From Candidatus Synchoanobacter obligatus (GTDB taxonomy: Bacteria > Pseudomonadota > Gammaproteobacteria > Comchoanobacterales > Comchoanobacteraceae): 64,000 bases of DNA. The position numbers were made by a program, and so were the translations under genes. Below the pieces are notes generated by a model. It saw nothing but the letters and a program-made list of their open reading frames with translations, searched no databases and was not told where the DNA came from. The number at the start of each line of letters is the position of its first letter. The first letter of the stretch is position 1. The stretch covers positions 111,942 to 175,941 of the forward strand of contig NZ_JAKUDN010000002.1 of assembly GCF_024259865.1 (NCBI RefSeq), given 5' to 3'. Of this stretch, positions 35,089-44,633 are shown piece by piece.

Positions 35089-36302
35089 AACATAACCCCA
35101 AAGACTGCAAAATAGAATATTGAGAACAAAGCGCCAGCAGGTATTGTGATAACCCACGACATGAAGATGCCCCGAACGACGTGTAAATCAACAGCAGCCA
35201 ACCCTCGCGCCAAGCCTACACCCAACACAGCGCCTACCAGTGTATGTGTTGTCGATACGGGAAAGCCAAACCAAGATGCACCCAAAACAACCATACCCGT
35301 TGCTGATTGTGCTGAAAAACTTCTACTAGGAGATAAAACCGTTATTTTGCTACCAACACTTGCCATAATTTTATAACCGAATATCGCCAAGCCAAATACC
35401 ACACCAGCAGCACCAAAACCAAGCACCCAGGGTGGCAGCGGTGAGCCAACCTGTAAGCTACCAAACTTAAGAATCTCAATAACGGATGCCAAAGGTCCTA
35501 TCGCATTTGCAACATCATTGGCCCCATGGGCAAACGCCATAATGCACGCAGTTATCAACGCCAACATGCCAAATATTCGCTCCGCTTCTTGACACTTTTG
35601 ACGATAACTTAAGCCTTTAGACAAGCTTTTTTGCCGCCAATAATATGCCCCACTGACAAAAATAGCGGCAAATATAATACTCAATCCTTCAGAGCCTCTC
35701 TGAATGTCAACCTGATCAAGCACAAACTGGCCCGCTAAAAATGCCAAACCACCTATACATGCTGCGAAAAAAGCCAACGCACAATATGCTGGCTCTGCAT
35801 GCCGCAGCACCAGCTTTTGAACCAACTTAAAGATAATAAACCCAGTTATACCTGAGATTATTGGTGTAACCAGCCAAGATGCGGCAATTGATATAATTTG
35901 TATCCATTGAATGTTTGAAGGCCCCTGAGAAACCATACCAAAGCCAACAACGGCGCCAATGATTGAGTGAGTCGTTGAAACTGGCCATCCTTTATTCGTT
36001 GCCAGCATCAGCCAGGTTGCAGAAGCCAGCAATGATGCTATCATACCATATGCAAGAACCATCATGTCATTTTGGTAAAATTCTATATCAAGGAGATCAT
36101 AACGAATGGTATCCGTCACCCCACCACTTCCAAATATTGCACCAAGCCCTTCAAACACTGCAGCAATTAGAATGGCCTGCTTAATTGTAATGACCTTTGA
36201 TCCTACTGATGTACCCATAGCATTAGCAACATCGTTTGCACCAACCCCCCAAGCCATAAATCCGCCACTAAATAATGCCAAAAAAAACAAAAAGTAATCC
36301 AT
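35085..36302 (-). CDS. pit: Low-affinity phosphate transporter, Pit family
   Basis: 405 residues, about ten membrane helices. The two signature repeats are present: GANDVANAMGTSVGSK near the N-terminus and GANDVANAIGPLAS in the second half, together with two GWPVSTTHS/GFPVSTTHT repeats. This is the inverted-repeat layout of PiT phosphate:cation symporters in the inner membrane. It lies 4 bases after the PhoU-like gene, the usual pairing, and its stop overlaps apaH. Confidence 0.95.
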   Translation of the reverse strand: MDYFLFFLALFSGGFMAWGVGANDVANAMGTSVGSKVITIKQAILIAAVFEGLGAIFGSGGVTDTIRYDLLDIEFYQNDMMVLAYGMIASLLASATWLMLATNKGWPVSTTHSIIGAVVGFGMVSQGPSNIQWIQIISIAASWLVTPIISGITGFIIFKLVQKLVLRHAEPAYCALAFFAACIGGLAFLAGQFVLDQVDIQRGSEGLSIIFAAIFVSGAYYWRQKSLSKGLSYRQKCQEAERIFGMLALITACIMAFAHGANDVANAIGPLASVIEILKFGSLQVGSPLPPWVLGFGAAGVVFGLAIFGYKIMASVGSKITVLSPSRSFSAQSATGMVVLGASWFGFPVSTTHTLVGAVLGVGLARGLAAVDLHVVRGIFMSWVITIPAGALFSIFYFAVFGVMF

Positions 36303-36306
36303 AATA

Positions 36307-36987
36307 CTACCTAGAAGAAATAATAATCAGCTGAGTACCCACTCTTTGAGCCCAATCTATCACAGCAGACAGCTCTTTAACGAAATGGTACCAAAACAAC
36401 ACATCTACTGGGTTATGCTGCGATTCAATTTGAAAAATTTCTTGGCGAATTTTTGCCTGTATCTGATCAGCCTCATCTTCTAATGCATCCAGCTCTGTCA
36501 CCATTTCTTCCAACATCTTAAGCACCACACCATCAAAACCCGCCTCTAACAAGTCACGCATTTCTCCATTAACATCTAGCGCCTTATTGCATGTCTTAAT
36601 CATCTGAGCCAATAGCAATCGAACTGAACCTTTAACAGCATCCGGAAAAACCATCTTCCGGCCCATCATTAAACCCATGACGTCCTCTGCTTGATTGGCA
36701 ATGTTGTCTTGAACCTGAAGGAGTGCCAACACATCTGTTCTTGGAACCGGCAAATATAAATCTGCATGCAGTCTAACCTGTAACTTACGCTTCAAAGCAT
36801 CCGCATCTGACTCCAAAGAAGATATCTTTTTTGCCACTTTTTCAGCCTTCTCCCATTCTCCCGCCTGACACAAATCATAAAAACCCGGCAGCAAAGAGAC
36901 ACACTCGTGCACAACTCGCATATGCTTTTCTAAACGTTTAAATGGTGATTTTGCAAATATACTAAAAAATGATGGCCGCCTAATCAT
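36307..36987 (-). CDS. PhoU-like regulator of Pit (DUF47/TIGR00153 type)
   Basis: 226 residues from ATG 36987 (TTGAGG upstream). All-helical with the KKISSLESDADALKRKLQ and LQVQDNIANQAEDV patterns of DUF47 proteins, which have two three-helix halves and carry acidic metal-binding boxes (ALEDEADQIQ). Members are found beside Pit transporters and are thought to regulate them. The start overlaps the stop of the 61-residue gene (ATGA). Confidence 0.85.
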   Translation of the reverse strand: MIRRPSFFSIFAKSPFKRLEKHMRVVHECVSLLPGFYDLCQAGEWEKAEKVAKKISSLESDADALKRKLQVRLHADLYLPVPRTDVLALLQVQDNIANQAEDVMGLMMGRKMVFPDAVKGSVRLLLAQMIKTCNKALDVNGEMRDLLEAGFDGVVLKMLEEMVTELDALEDEADQIQAKIRQEIFQIESQHNPVDVLFWYHFVKELSAVIDWAQRVGTQLIIISSR

Positions 36988-37169
36988 AAATACCTCAACA
37001 TCGTCACTCCAAATATCACAAAACACATCAGCCCAATAGCAATCCAGCCTAATGTACCCATGGCCCGTACAAGATCTGAGGTGTTAAAAACCGGTGAATT
37101 ACTCTGACCAATTTTATACGCAAAGAATAGCAGAAAACCTGCCAATATTATCAACAAATAGTCCGACAT
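36984..37169 (-). CDS. Two-helix small membrane protein before the phosphate genes
   Basis: 61 residues from ATG 37169, fixed by AAGGAGAT. Two hydrophobic segments (YLLIILAGFLLFFAYKIG; LGWIAIGLMCFVIFGVTML) with a short polar link. Not recognised. Overlaps the PhoU-like start and follows the pgk-like gene by 51 bases, so it is part of the tkt-pgk-pit run. Confidence 0.6.
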   Translation of the reverse strand: MSDYLLIILAGFLLFFAYKIGQSNSPVFNTSDLVRAMGTLGWIAIGLMCFVIFGVTMLRYL

Positions 37170-37219
37170 TCCAATCTCCTTACCTGATGTTATCACAACC
37201 TTACACAATCACCAACGGG

Positions 37220-38344
37220 TTATTGAGATTCAAACAAGAAAGATTTCATAGACTCCCCTCGTGTTAAATACGCCATCTCAAGCGTACTCCCTTCAACAAC
37301 ATATGAAAATTTATCTAACAGTGACAGCCTATTTGCTGTCACAATACTGTCTCGACCAATAATGGCTGTTTTTAAAACACTCTGAGACAATGCTTGCAGC
37401 AATAACTCGCTGCAAACAGAAAATCGTGGATCCAAATGACGCCCCATCCCACCAGACACAACCACCATCTCGACATCAGAATCCTCGACATGTTCTAATA
37501 TTCGCATTCTTGACTTTGACCCTAAATCATAAAACTTTTCCCCAGCATCAAGATCTTGAAACAAACAAATTCTGTTACGCTGAGACTCAACCGAATAAGC
37601 AACCACATCTACAGGGTACAACACCTTCACCTTTTCTTTTTTAAACAGCGCCAGTGTCTGGAATACATCATCATAGAGTGACTTTAATAGTGGCGGCTCT
37701 GCCCCCATCATCACAGAAGCCACTTCACTACCTACAGCAACAAAGGAAAGCTGATGCACCAAAGACCTGGCCAAGCGCAACTGCCATGATACAGACTCTC
37801 CCCCAAGAATCAAACCAACCCTAGATGAACGCATTGCTGCATTAAAACCCTCTAAATTCTGCAAACCGAGCCCTAATGTTTGTGGGCTTTGTGACAACAA
37901 CAAACCTCGAGAAGAGGCATAGTTTGCATCCAGATGATGCAATGTGTCATGTACCACAACATCAACATTTTCGTGTAACTCCCCAACATAGCTAGGATCA
38001 CAAAGAATATCCCTTGAATCTTTAAACGGATTCTCTAAAACATATAGTCGCCCAAGCTTCATGGAAACATTGAACAATGATGGCAACCAGGTTACCTGGG
38101 TATCAAAACGCTCCATCAATAAGGGCAGCAACCCATGACAGCTCTTTGCTGGATCTAACAACACTGGCCCAAGAGGCGCAAGCACACAGACGCTACAGCC
38201 GTTTTCTAACAGTACTGCAATTGATGGGAGAATCTGCTCTACCATAAAAGGAAATTGCCTTGCACGATCAAGATTCACCCTAAGCAACACACGCTTTCTG
38301 ATAATGCGCTGAATATCCGACAAATCTGAGTGAGACGCCATCAT
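37220..38344 (-). CDS. pgk: Degenerate phosphoglycerate kinase homologue
   Basis: 374 residues, close to the usual 385-390. The PGK skeleton can be traced: RVNLD (normally RxDLN), CVLAPLGPV (SHLGRP), VLENPF (LLENVRF), GGESVSWQL (GGSKVSTKL), YDLGSKS (DIGPxS), SGGMGRH (WNGPxGVFE), and VVEGSTLEMAYL (STGGGAxLEF). The two lysines of GGSKVSTK are Glu183 and Gln188, the His and Arg of SHLGRP are lost, and the Gly-rich ADP loop is broken. A working kinase is unlikely unless the fold has been reused. Co-transcribed with transketolase (ATGA overlap). The frame is intact, so it is kept under selection or lost function recently. Confidence 0.8.
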   Translation of the reverse strand: MMASHSDLSDIQRIIRKRVLLRVNLDRARQFPFMVEQILPSIAVLLENGCSVCVLAPLGPVLLDPAKSCHGLLPLLMERFDTQVTWLPSLFNVSMKLGRLYVLENPFKDSRDILCDPSYVGELHENVDVVVHDTLHHLDANYASSRGLLLSQSPQTLGLGLQNLEGFNAAMRSSRVGLILGGESVSWQLRLARSLVHQLSFVAVGSEVASVMMGAEPPLLKSLYDDVFQTLALFKKEKVKVLYPVDVVAYSVESQRNRICLFQDLDAGEKFYDLGSKSRMRILEHVEDSDVEMVVVSGGMGRHLDPRFSVCSELLLQALSQSVLKTAIIGRDSIVTANRLSLLDKFSYVVEGSTLEMAYLTRGESMKSFLFESQ

Positions 38345-40263
38345 GCCCGCTCCTGCTCTAGCTCAAACAGGATCCTTTCGACAATAGCAGGGACTGTTAG
38401 GCCAAAGTGCTGATATAAATCACTTGCTTTTGCAGATGCCCCAAATGCATCCACACCAAAAATATTCTGTGGGGGCGCTAAATCATACCAAGACATACTA
38501 GAGCCGGCCTCAATCACAAAACAACGGTCTCTACCATGAACCAGCAACTGCTCTAAATTCTGGTTATCAGCCTTCCGGCATGGAACAGAGACGACATTGC
38601 AGAACACCTGTTTTTTATCTAAAACTTCCGCCACCTTAACTGCTATCGCAACCTCCGAGCCTGTTGCCACTAGAGTCATCACTGCGTGATCCGTTTGCTT
38701 TCTAAAGTAAGCCCCTTGTTGAACTGCACTAAAATCATCAACCGACGGCAGTACGTCAACACTTTGCCTACTTAGCGCCAAAACTGTTGGCCCCTGATGC
38801 CTTAATGCTGCTAACCACGCTGCTACCGTTTCCTGTAAATTACATGGCCGCCAAACTTGAACATTGGGTGTTGCCCGGCATATCAATAAGTGCTCCACTG
38901 GCTGATGTGTTGGACCATCTTCTCCCAAGCCAATAGAGTCATGCGTTAACACATAAATGACCTGTTGCTTCATCATAGCCGCCATCCTCAAGGCGTTCCT
39001 ACCATAATCCACAAACGTTAAAAATGTTGAAACAAGTGGCAAATACCCCGATAACGCCAGACCATTGGCTATTGCAAACATCGCAAACTCTCTAACCCCA
39101 TAAGCAACATAAGCATGTTGAGGCTGATGCTCATTCATAAGACCTGGAGCGGCCTGCGTTAAATTAGAGGCTGCCAAATCAGCAGATCCAGCTACCAACA
39201 TCCGCAGTTTTGCACTAACAGCTTTTTGCACAAGTGATGAACACACGCGAGTTGATAGCGAACGGTCCTCTTGTTCCCCCAGCCAACTTAGCAAATAATC
39301 GGCCACATCTTCATCTTGTGGCAACGCCCAGGTTGTATCATAATTAACAGCCCGCATATCCCACTGCTGCAATAGCTCATCAGGTATAACAAAAGGCGCA
39401 TGAGGCCAATCTAAATCTAATCGCATTTGAGAAATTGCCTCTTGGGTTAAAGGCTGCCCATGTGACTTAGCCGTTCCTTCTACAGAACGAGCTCCTTTGC
39501 CGATCGTTGTTTTCATTTGAATAAATGTTGGCTTTTTTGCCTGCCGTGCTTCTAGCAACGCCCGACGAATATCACCAAAGTTATGACCATCAACATTCTT
39601 AATCACGTGAAAACCATACCCCTCGAAACGCTTTAGGACGTCATTTTCAAACCAAGGGGTAATTTTGCCATCAATTGAGATGCCGTTATCATCCCAAATA
39701 ACCGTTAAACCTTGTTGTAACAATTTGGGCGCCAAAGAAGCAGCCTCATGGCTAATCCCCTCCATCAAACAACCATCACCGACAAAGCAAAATGTATGAT
39801 AATTGATTTTATCTTGGCCATACAAAGACTGCCCCCTTTGCGCAGCTAGAGCCATACCAACAGCATTGGCCAACCCCTGGCCTAAAGGCCCCGTAGTCAC
39901 CTCCACACCTTTGCCCACATCATGCTCAGGGTGACCTGCGCAATCCGACCCTAATTGCCTAAAGGTTTTTAACTCCTCGATAGTCCATGGATAACCACTC
40001 AAGTACAATGCTGCATACAACAACATTGAACCATGCCCGTTAGACAAAACCACCCTATCTCTATTTGCCCATGATGGATGATTTGGCGAATGGCGCAATA
40101 CATCTCGATACAAAACTGTCATGACATCAGCAAGACCTAAAGGCATTCCCGGATGCCCAGACTGTGCTTCAGAAATTGCATCTACCGCCAAAAAACGGAT
40201 GCAATCCGCTAAGCGTTGTTCCTTATTAATGGGCCACCTCCCAGTTCTCTCCTTCCGACACAT
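38341..40263 (-). CDS. tktA: Transketolase
   Basis: 640 residues with the frame from ATG 40263. Motifs: SGHPGMPLG, NGHGSMLLYA, GPLGQGLANAVGMA, the thiamine diphosphate GDG-x-N-like box GDGCLMEG with DDNGISIDG, and THDSIGLGEDGPTHQPVEH. Aligning SGHPG with E. coli TktA puts the initiator Met on Ile12, codon ATT at 40230, which has GGGAGG 6 bases upstream and overlaps the polA stop; a rare ATT start is possible. It moves two-carbon units between sugar phosphates. Directly followed by the degenerate pgk; the usual gap gene is missing from this cluster. Confidence 0.95.
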   Translation of the reverse strand: MCRKERTGRWPINKEQRLADCIRFLAVDAISEAQSGHPGMPLGLADVMTVLYRDVLRHSPNHPSWANRDRVVLSNGHGSMLLYAALYLSGYPWTIEELKTFRQLGSDCAGHPEHDVGKGVEVTTGPLGQGLANAVGMALAAQRGQSLYGQDKINYHTFCFVGDGCLMEGISHEAASLAPKLLQQGLTVIWDDNGISIDGKITPWFENDVLKRFEGYGFHVIKNVDGHNFGDIRRALLEARQAKKPTFIQMKTTIGKGARSVEGTAKSHGQPLTQEAISQMRLDLDWPHAPFVIPDELLQQWDMRAVNYDTTWALPQDEDVADYLLSWLGEQEDRSLSTRVCSSLVQKAVSAKLRMLVAGSADLAASNLTQAAPGLMNEHQPQHAYVAYGVREFAMFAIANGLALSGYLPLVSTFLTFVDYGRNALRMAAMMKQQVIYVLTHDSIGLGEDGPTHQPVEHLLICRATPNVQVWRPCNLQETVAAWLAALRHQGPTVLALSRQSVDVLPSVDDFSAVQQGAYFRKQTDHAVMTLVATGSEVAIAVKVAEVLDKKQVFCNVVSVPCRKADNQNLEQLLVHGRDRCFVIEAGSSMSWYDLAPPQNIFGVDAFGASAKASDLYQHFGLTVPAIVERILFELEQERA

Positions 40264-42790
40264 TTACCACCAATGGTACCTTTAATTCAAGCACATTTTG
40301 CATCAACGTCGTCACATGTTCCTGAAACGCCCCAACGTCCATTTCTTTGACTTCAAATACCAATTCATCATGTACTTGCAATACCATTTTGTAATCAAAT
40401 TGGTCTGATCTTGTTGCAATGGCAATCATGGCAAGCTTGATAATATCAGCAGCCGATCCTTGCATGGGTGCATTAATCGCAGCCCTAAGGGCGGCTTGCT
40501 TTTCAATTGACTGGTGCGACTGAGCCCCCTGAGCCTTGAGACGTCTACCTAAGATTGTCTCCACATACCCTTTTTCTTCAGCTTGTGCACGAATAGTTGA
40601 CATATACGTTAACACACCGGGATACTGCTCAAAGTATTTATCAATCACCTCTTGAGCCTCAGATCTAGATATACCCAATTGCTTCGACAAACCAAAAGCA
40701 CTCATGCCGTATATCAACCCAAAGTTCACCGCTTTAGCGCGCCGGCGCATTTCTTGAGACACATCAGCAAGGCGCACCCCTTCAACCTTTGCTGCTGTTG
40801 CAGAATGCACATCTTGGTTGTTTTGAAACGCCTCTATCAGCGAATGATCTCCTGAATAATGTGCCATAATTCTTAATTCAATTTGAGAATAGTCTGCAGA
40901 AACAATTTTGTAGCCATTTGATGGGATAAAAGCACTTCTTATCCGCCGCCCCTCATCTGTGCGAATAGGTATATTTTGTAAATTGGGGTTAGTGGAAGAC
41001 AAACGCCCAGTCACTGTCACAGCTTGATTGAATATCCCATGAATACGCCCTGTTTCTGAAACCTGTTTTACCAAACCTTCTGCATATGTTGAATAAATCT
41101 TACTGAGTGAGCGGTGACGCAACAGCAATGGCACCAAAGCATGTTGTCCAGACAACTCTGCTAAGGTTGATTCAGCCGTAGATGGCTCACCGCCGGGTGT
41201 TTTCTCAATAACGGGTAGCTTCAGCTGCTCAAAAAGTATCTGCCTTATTTGCTTTGGTGAGGAAAGATTAAAAGAAACACCAATCAGCGCATGCGCTTGA
41301 GCCTCAATTTCATCTAAAGAAGCCTTTAACTCTTTTGCATAATTTTGCAACAAATGATCATCCACCAAAATGCCTTCCTGCTCCATATTGGCAAGAATAT
41401 TCAACACTGGCATTTCTATATCGTTAAAAACATGACTACACGTCTTATTCCCCCTAATCTCCTTAGAAATTAACGGATACAACTGACCAACATTCCAGCT
41501 TTCTTTTGCTAGCGCTTCTGATATAGCATCTTCTTTTTTCACCACGGCTGCTTTGTCTAAATAGCGCATTTGCAGCAGCTCAAGCGACACCACAGAACTA
41601 CTATCCAAGACATAACCCGCTACCTGCAAATCATAAACCCTCCCTCTGCAGGCCTGCCCCAACAAGGCCCAATAGTTTAGCAACATTTTTGCATCGAAAG
41701 TGACGATCTCCACAGCCTCTAATGCTGGCATCAATTCTTGCCACAAACTATCCATATCTAGGTGTTCAGCGTCTAGCACAAAACACTGGTCTCGAACTTG
41801 AAGCGCAAAGACTGTTAGCATGGACCTTGGTGTGTATGATTTAGGCTTAGATGCCATTAAAACCACGAACGGCGCTTGTGAGACCTTGTCTCTTATCCCT
41901 GCCAACAGCCGCTGTTTCCGTACAATTGAAAAAGACACCTCTTCACCAACAGACAGCTCACTCAACCACCTCTTAAAGCCGAACTTCTTATACAAAGCCT
42001 GCAACCTAGGGGCATTCACGCCTTGGCCAACAACCTCATCAATTGACTGACAGACCTCTAAATCATCAACCAATGAAACCAGCTGAACCGATAAATCAAT
42101 CTCTCCCAAATGCTGTCGAAACGTTTCTCCAACCTTCCCCTTGAGCTGGTCTCGTGACGCTTTAATGCCCTCAATCGAGCCATACTCACACAACCATTTT
42201 GCGGCCGTTTTAGGCCCTACGCCGGGAACACCTGGCACATTATCCGAACGATCCCCCATTAACGCCAAATAATCGCGAATTTGCTCTGGCAAAACCCCGA
42301 ACTTATCTTGGACGCCCTGAACATCAAGTAGTTTGTTGTGCATGGTATTAATTAAATGCACATTCTCAGACACCAGCTGCGCCAAATCCTTATCTAGCGT
42401 TGAGATAAGCACCCGCTTTGATCCACAGCGCTTGGCAAAAGAAGCAATCACATCATCTGCTTCATAGCCTTGATGAATAATCAATGGAAACCCTAAAGCC
42501 ACAATCACTTCGTGCAACAGTGGAATCTGGACAACCAAATCATCTGGAGCCTGGCCTCGATCGGCTTTATATCCATCATATATTTCATGCCGAAATGTCC
42601 CACCTTTAGGATCAAAAACCACAATAATTTTTGCATCCGGACAATCTTTTTCTAACCGCTTGATCATATTAATCACGCCATAAATAGCGCCTGTAGGAAT
42701 CCCATCCTTATTAACTAGCGGTGGTAGCGCATGAAATGCTCTAAATAAATAGGAAGACCCATCCACCAAAATAACATCATATTCTTTCAT
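40226..42790 (-). CDS. polA: DNA polymerase I, without proofreading site
   Basis: 854 residues against 928 in E. coli. The N-terminal 5'-3' exonuclease is intact (VDGSSYLFRAFHA; GYEADDVIA; GDRSDNVPGVPGVGPKTA). In the middle domain the Exo I motif that should read FDTET is FVVLMASKP, so the metal-binding Asp and Glu are gone, although the fold seems kept. The polymerase domain has all boxes: SADYSQIELRIMAHYSGD, RRRAKAVNFGLIYGMSAFGL and QVHDELVFEV. It fills gaps and removes RNA primers. Proofreading loss is common in this family. Confidence 0.95.
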   Translation of the reverse strand: MKEYDVILVDGSSYLFRAFHALPPLVNKDGIPTGAIYGVINMIKRLEKDCPDAKIIVVFDPKGGTFRHEIYDGYKADRGQAPDDLVVQIPLLHEVIVALGFPLIIHQGYEADDVIASFAKRCGSKRVLISTLDKDLAQLVSENVHLINTMHNKLLDVQGVQDKFGVLPEQIRDYLALMGDRSDNVPGVPGVGPKTAAKWLCEYGSIEGIKASRDQLKGKVGETFRQHLGEIDLSVQLVSLVDDLEVCQSIDEVVGQGVNAPRLQALYKKFGFKRWLSELSVGEEVSFSIVRKQRLLAGIRDKVSQAPFVVLMASKPKSYTPRSMLTVFALQVRDQCFVLDAEHLDMDSLWQELMPALEAVEIVTFDAKMLLNYWALLGQACRGRVYDLQVAGYVLDSSSVVSLELLQMRYLDKAAVVKKEDAISEALAKESWNVGQLYPLISKEIRGNKTCSHVFNDIEMPVLNILANMEQEGILVDDHLLQNYAKELKASLDEIEAQAHALIGVSFNLSSPKQIRQILFEQLKLPVIEKTPGGEPSTAESTLAELSGQHALVPLLLRHRSLSKIYSTYAEGLVKQVSETGRIHGIFNQAVTVTGRLSSTNPNLQNIPIRTDEGRRIRSAFIPSNGYKIVSADYSQIELRIMAHYSGDHSLIEAFQNNQDVHSATAAKVEGVRLADVSQEMRRRAKAVNFGLIYGMSAFGLSKQLGISRSEAQEVIDKYFEQYPGVLTYMSTIRAQAEEKGYVETILGRRLKAQGAQSHQSIEKQAALRAAINAPMQGSAADIIKLAMIAIATRSDQFDYKMVLQVHDELVFEVKEMDVGAFQEHVTTLMQNVLELKVPLVVNVSEGENWEVAH

Positions 42791-42799
42791 TTTACATCA

Positions 42800-44206
42800 T
42801 CATTTTATCTGCCAAAACTGCGGCATGAACAACACCAAAAACACGGCCATTTCAACCCTGCCCAGCAACATAATACACGAGACTCCTAGCTTTTGTATCC
42901 CCGTCAAATCGCCCGGGCTTAAAGCCTGAGTTGATGCGCCAACATTGGTTACTGTCGCACAAAGCCAACCAAATGCCAAGTCAATTGGCATACCTGTTGA
43001 AACCAAAAAAAACAGGCCTAACAACATTGTGCATAAAAACAAGAATATATAGCCCCGAATGCTCGAAACATACGTGCCTGATAATGCGCGTCCATCAACA
43101 AATACCGTTTTAACAATATTGGGCTGAATACACCGCAATAAAAAAAACTTTGCCTCTTGCATCAACACATAAAAGCGAACTATCTTAATCCCCCCGGCCG
43201 TTGATCCTGCAGCGCCCCCCACCAAGCCCAACACCATAAAAAACAAAGCCAGAAACGGCGATGACAAATGCAGCTCTGTCTCAAACCCCGTCGTCGTTGC
43301 AAATGCAACCACATCAAATACTGTTCTAGCGATACTTTCATTAGCTGATAATAGTGCACAAAACATATATCCAATCCCCACAAGCAGCAACAGTCCTCGG
43401 ACTTCCGAGCAACGAAAATACGCCTGTTTAACCCAGCGATACAGCACTTGGTAGTGGACATGAAAACCTACCGCCCCCAACAACATAAACACAATGGCAA
43501 CCCATTGCTGTGTTGCAGTAACCTCTCCAACCATTCCAATGACTGAAAACCCTCCTGTTGAGACCGTCGCCATCGCTTCTAGCATCGCATAATATAGTGG
43601 CACCCCTCCCAGCATGTAGCATAGCGAACAAGCACTCCAAAACACGCCGTAAATAAAACACACAGACCGAGCGGTACTTTTCAGCCTGGGGGTTACCCTT
43701 ACATCACGAACGTCCGAGCCATACTCCCCATAATAAACTGACAGCAAGGCCCCCTCATGCAGCGCCAACAGCGACAGCATCAGTATAATAATCCCTGCGC
43801 CACCAATCCATTCAAGTTGCTGCCGATACCACAATAGCGCTTTTGGCCATTCCTGAATGCTACCGACAAACTCAATGCCTGTTGTGGTTAATGCTGACAC
43901 CGACTCAACCCAAGCAGTACTATAGTGAGTAGAACCATACATCAGAAACGGAATGCTTGAGACCAAAGACACACCCAACCAGGTTAACACCACAACCAAC
44001 GAGCCATTGCCCGTATCACCAGCCATGGCGCCAAAAACCCAACGCACCATGCCCAAGAACGACCCAAAAAAGAACAGCAAGCCGACAAACAACCATGCTT
44101 GCTCGTATTCTTGATAATACATTGCGACACCCGCAGGAACCACCCATGACACCATATAAGCCTGAACAATCATGGCGCTTAACGAGACTGCGCCACCAAG
44201 GCTCAC
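42800..44206 (-). CDS. trkH: Trk potassium channel subunit
   Basis: 468 residues. Four selectivity-filter loops can be found: SALTTTGIEFV, ATVSTGGFSVIG, VAFATTTGFETEL and CATVTNVGAST, the pattern of TrkH/KtrB. About ten to twelve helices, in the inner membrane; TrkA from 10672 is the regulatory partner. GTG start at 44206 overlaps the stop of the upstream gene (GTGA), with GAGG just before. Confidence 0.93.
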   Translation of the reverse strand: MSLGGAVSLSAMIVQAYMVSWVVPAGVAMYYQEYEQAWLFVGLLFFFGSFLGMVRWVFGAMAGDTGNGSLVVVLTWLGVSLVSSIPFLMYGSTHYSTAWVESVSALTTTGIEFVGSIQEWPKALLWYRQQLEWIGGAGIIILMLSLLALHEGALLSVYYGEYGSDVRDVRVTPRLKSTARSVCFIYGVFWSACSLCYMLGGVPLYYAMLEAMATVSTGGFSVIGMVGEVTATQQWVAIVFMLLGAVGFHVHYQVLYRWVKQAYFRCSEVRGLLLLVGIGYMFCALLSANESIARTVFDVVAFATTTGFETELHLSSPFLALFFMVLGLVGGAAGSTAGGIKIVRFYVLMQEAKFFLLRCIQPNIVKTVFVDGRALSGTYVSSIRGYIFLFLCTMLLGLFFLVSTGMPIDLAFGWLCATVTNVGASTQALSPGDLTGIQKLGVSCIMLLGRVEMAVFLVLFMPQFWQIK

Positions 44207-44517
44207 GTGATATCCTCAAGTTGCGTCACCTCAAACACCGCCTCTTCATAAGGGTGTGCAAGCTTTAAGGCCGCTATTGCTGATTCAAGAAAATCGTCTT
44301 GAACCAAAACCTCAACACGGTATTCCTCGACCCTTTCCAGCCGACCTGCCTTGCCCAAAAAGGGCTCAGCGCCTTCACACGGCCGATACTCTCCCTTTCC
44401 AAGAACATACCAAAGACAGTGCTCATACTGCCCTACGCGTCCTGCACCAGTAGACAATACCGCCGTCTTTACTTCAGAAAAATGTGAAGGTGGTACAAAA
44501 AACACCATTTTATACAT
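44203..44517 (-). CDS. NIF3 C-terminal/CutA-like small protein
   Basis: 104 residues from ATG 44517. The pattern YKMVFFVPPSHFSEVKTAV, then AGRVGQYEHCLWYV, a GxFxP-like stretch (GEYRPCEGAEPFLG) and the AHPYEEAVFEV box matches the stand-alone YqfO-insert/NIF3-like family with a ferredoxin-like fold. Function is not established in the family; the HPYEE motif may bind metal. Translationally coupled to trkH. Confidence 0.82.
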   Translation of the reverse strand: MYKMVFFVPPSHFSEVKTAVLSTGAGRVGQYEHCLWYVLGKGEYRPCEGAEPFLGKAGRLERVEEYRVEVLVQDDFLESAIAALKLAHPYEEAVFEVTQLEDIT

Positions 44518-44586
44518 CAAAGCAATCCTTTAAACTACTTTTAATCTACGTGAGATAACGCTTCTTTTCAAGCCGCACTTTACACC

Positions 44587-44617
44587 TTACAAAATAATGT
44601 TATGATATCCGTATAAT
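44587..44617 (+). promoter_or_regulatory. Predicted promoter of the 175-residue exported protein
   Basis: TTACAA, 19 bases, TATAAT (perfect -10) ending 17 bases before ATG 44634. The spacer is longer than ideal. Confidence 0.4.
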
Positions 44618-44633
44618 TCATCAGGATTAAATA

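Noticed and set aside
43957-44268. 103-codon plus-strand open frame
   Set aside because: Antisense to the trkH N-terminus and full of Pro/His/Thr typical of reverse-frame shadows.
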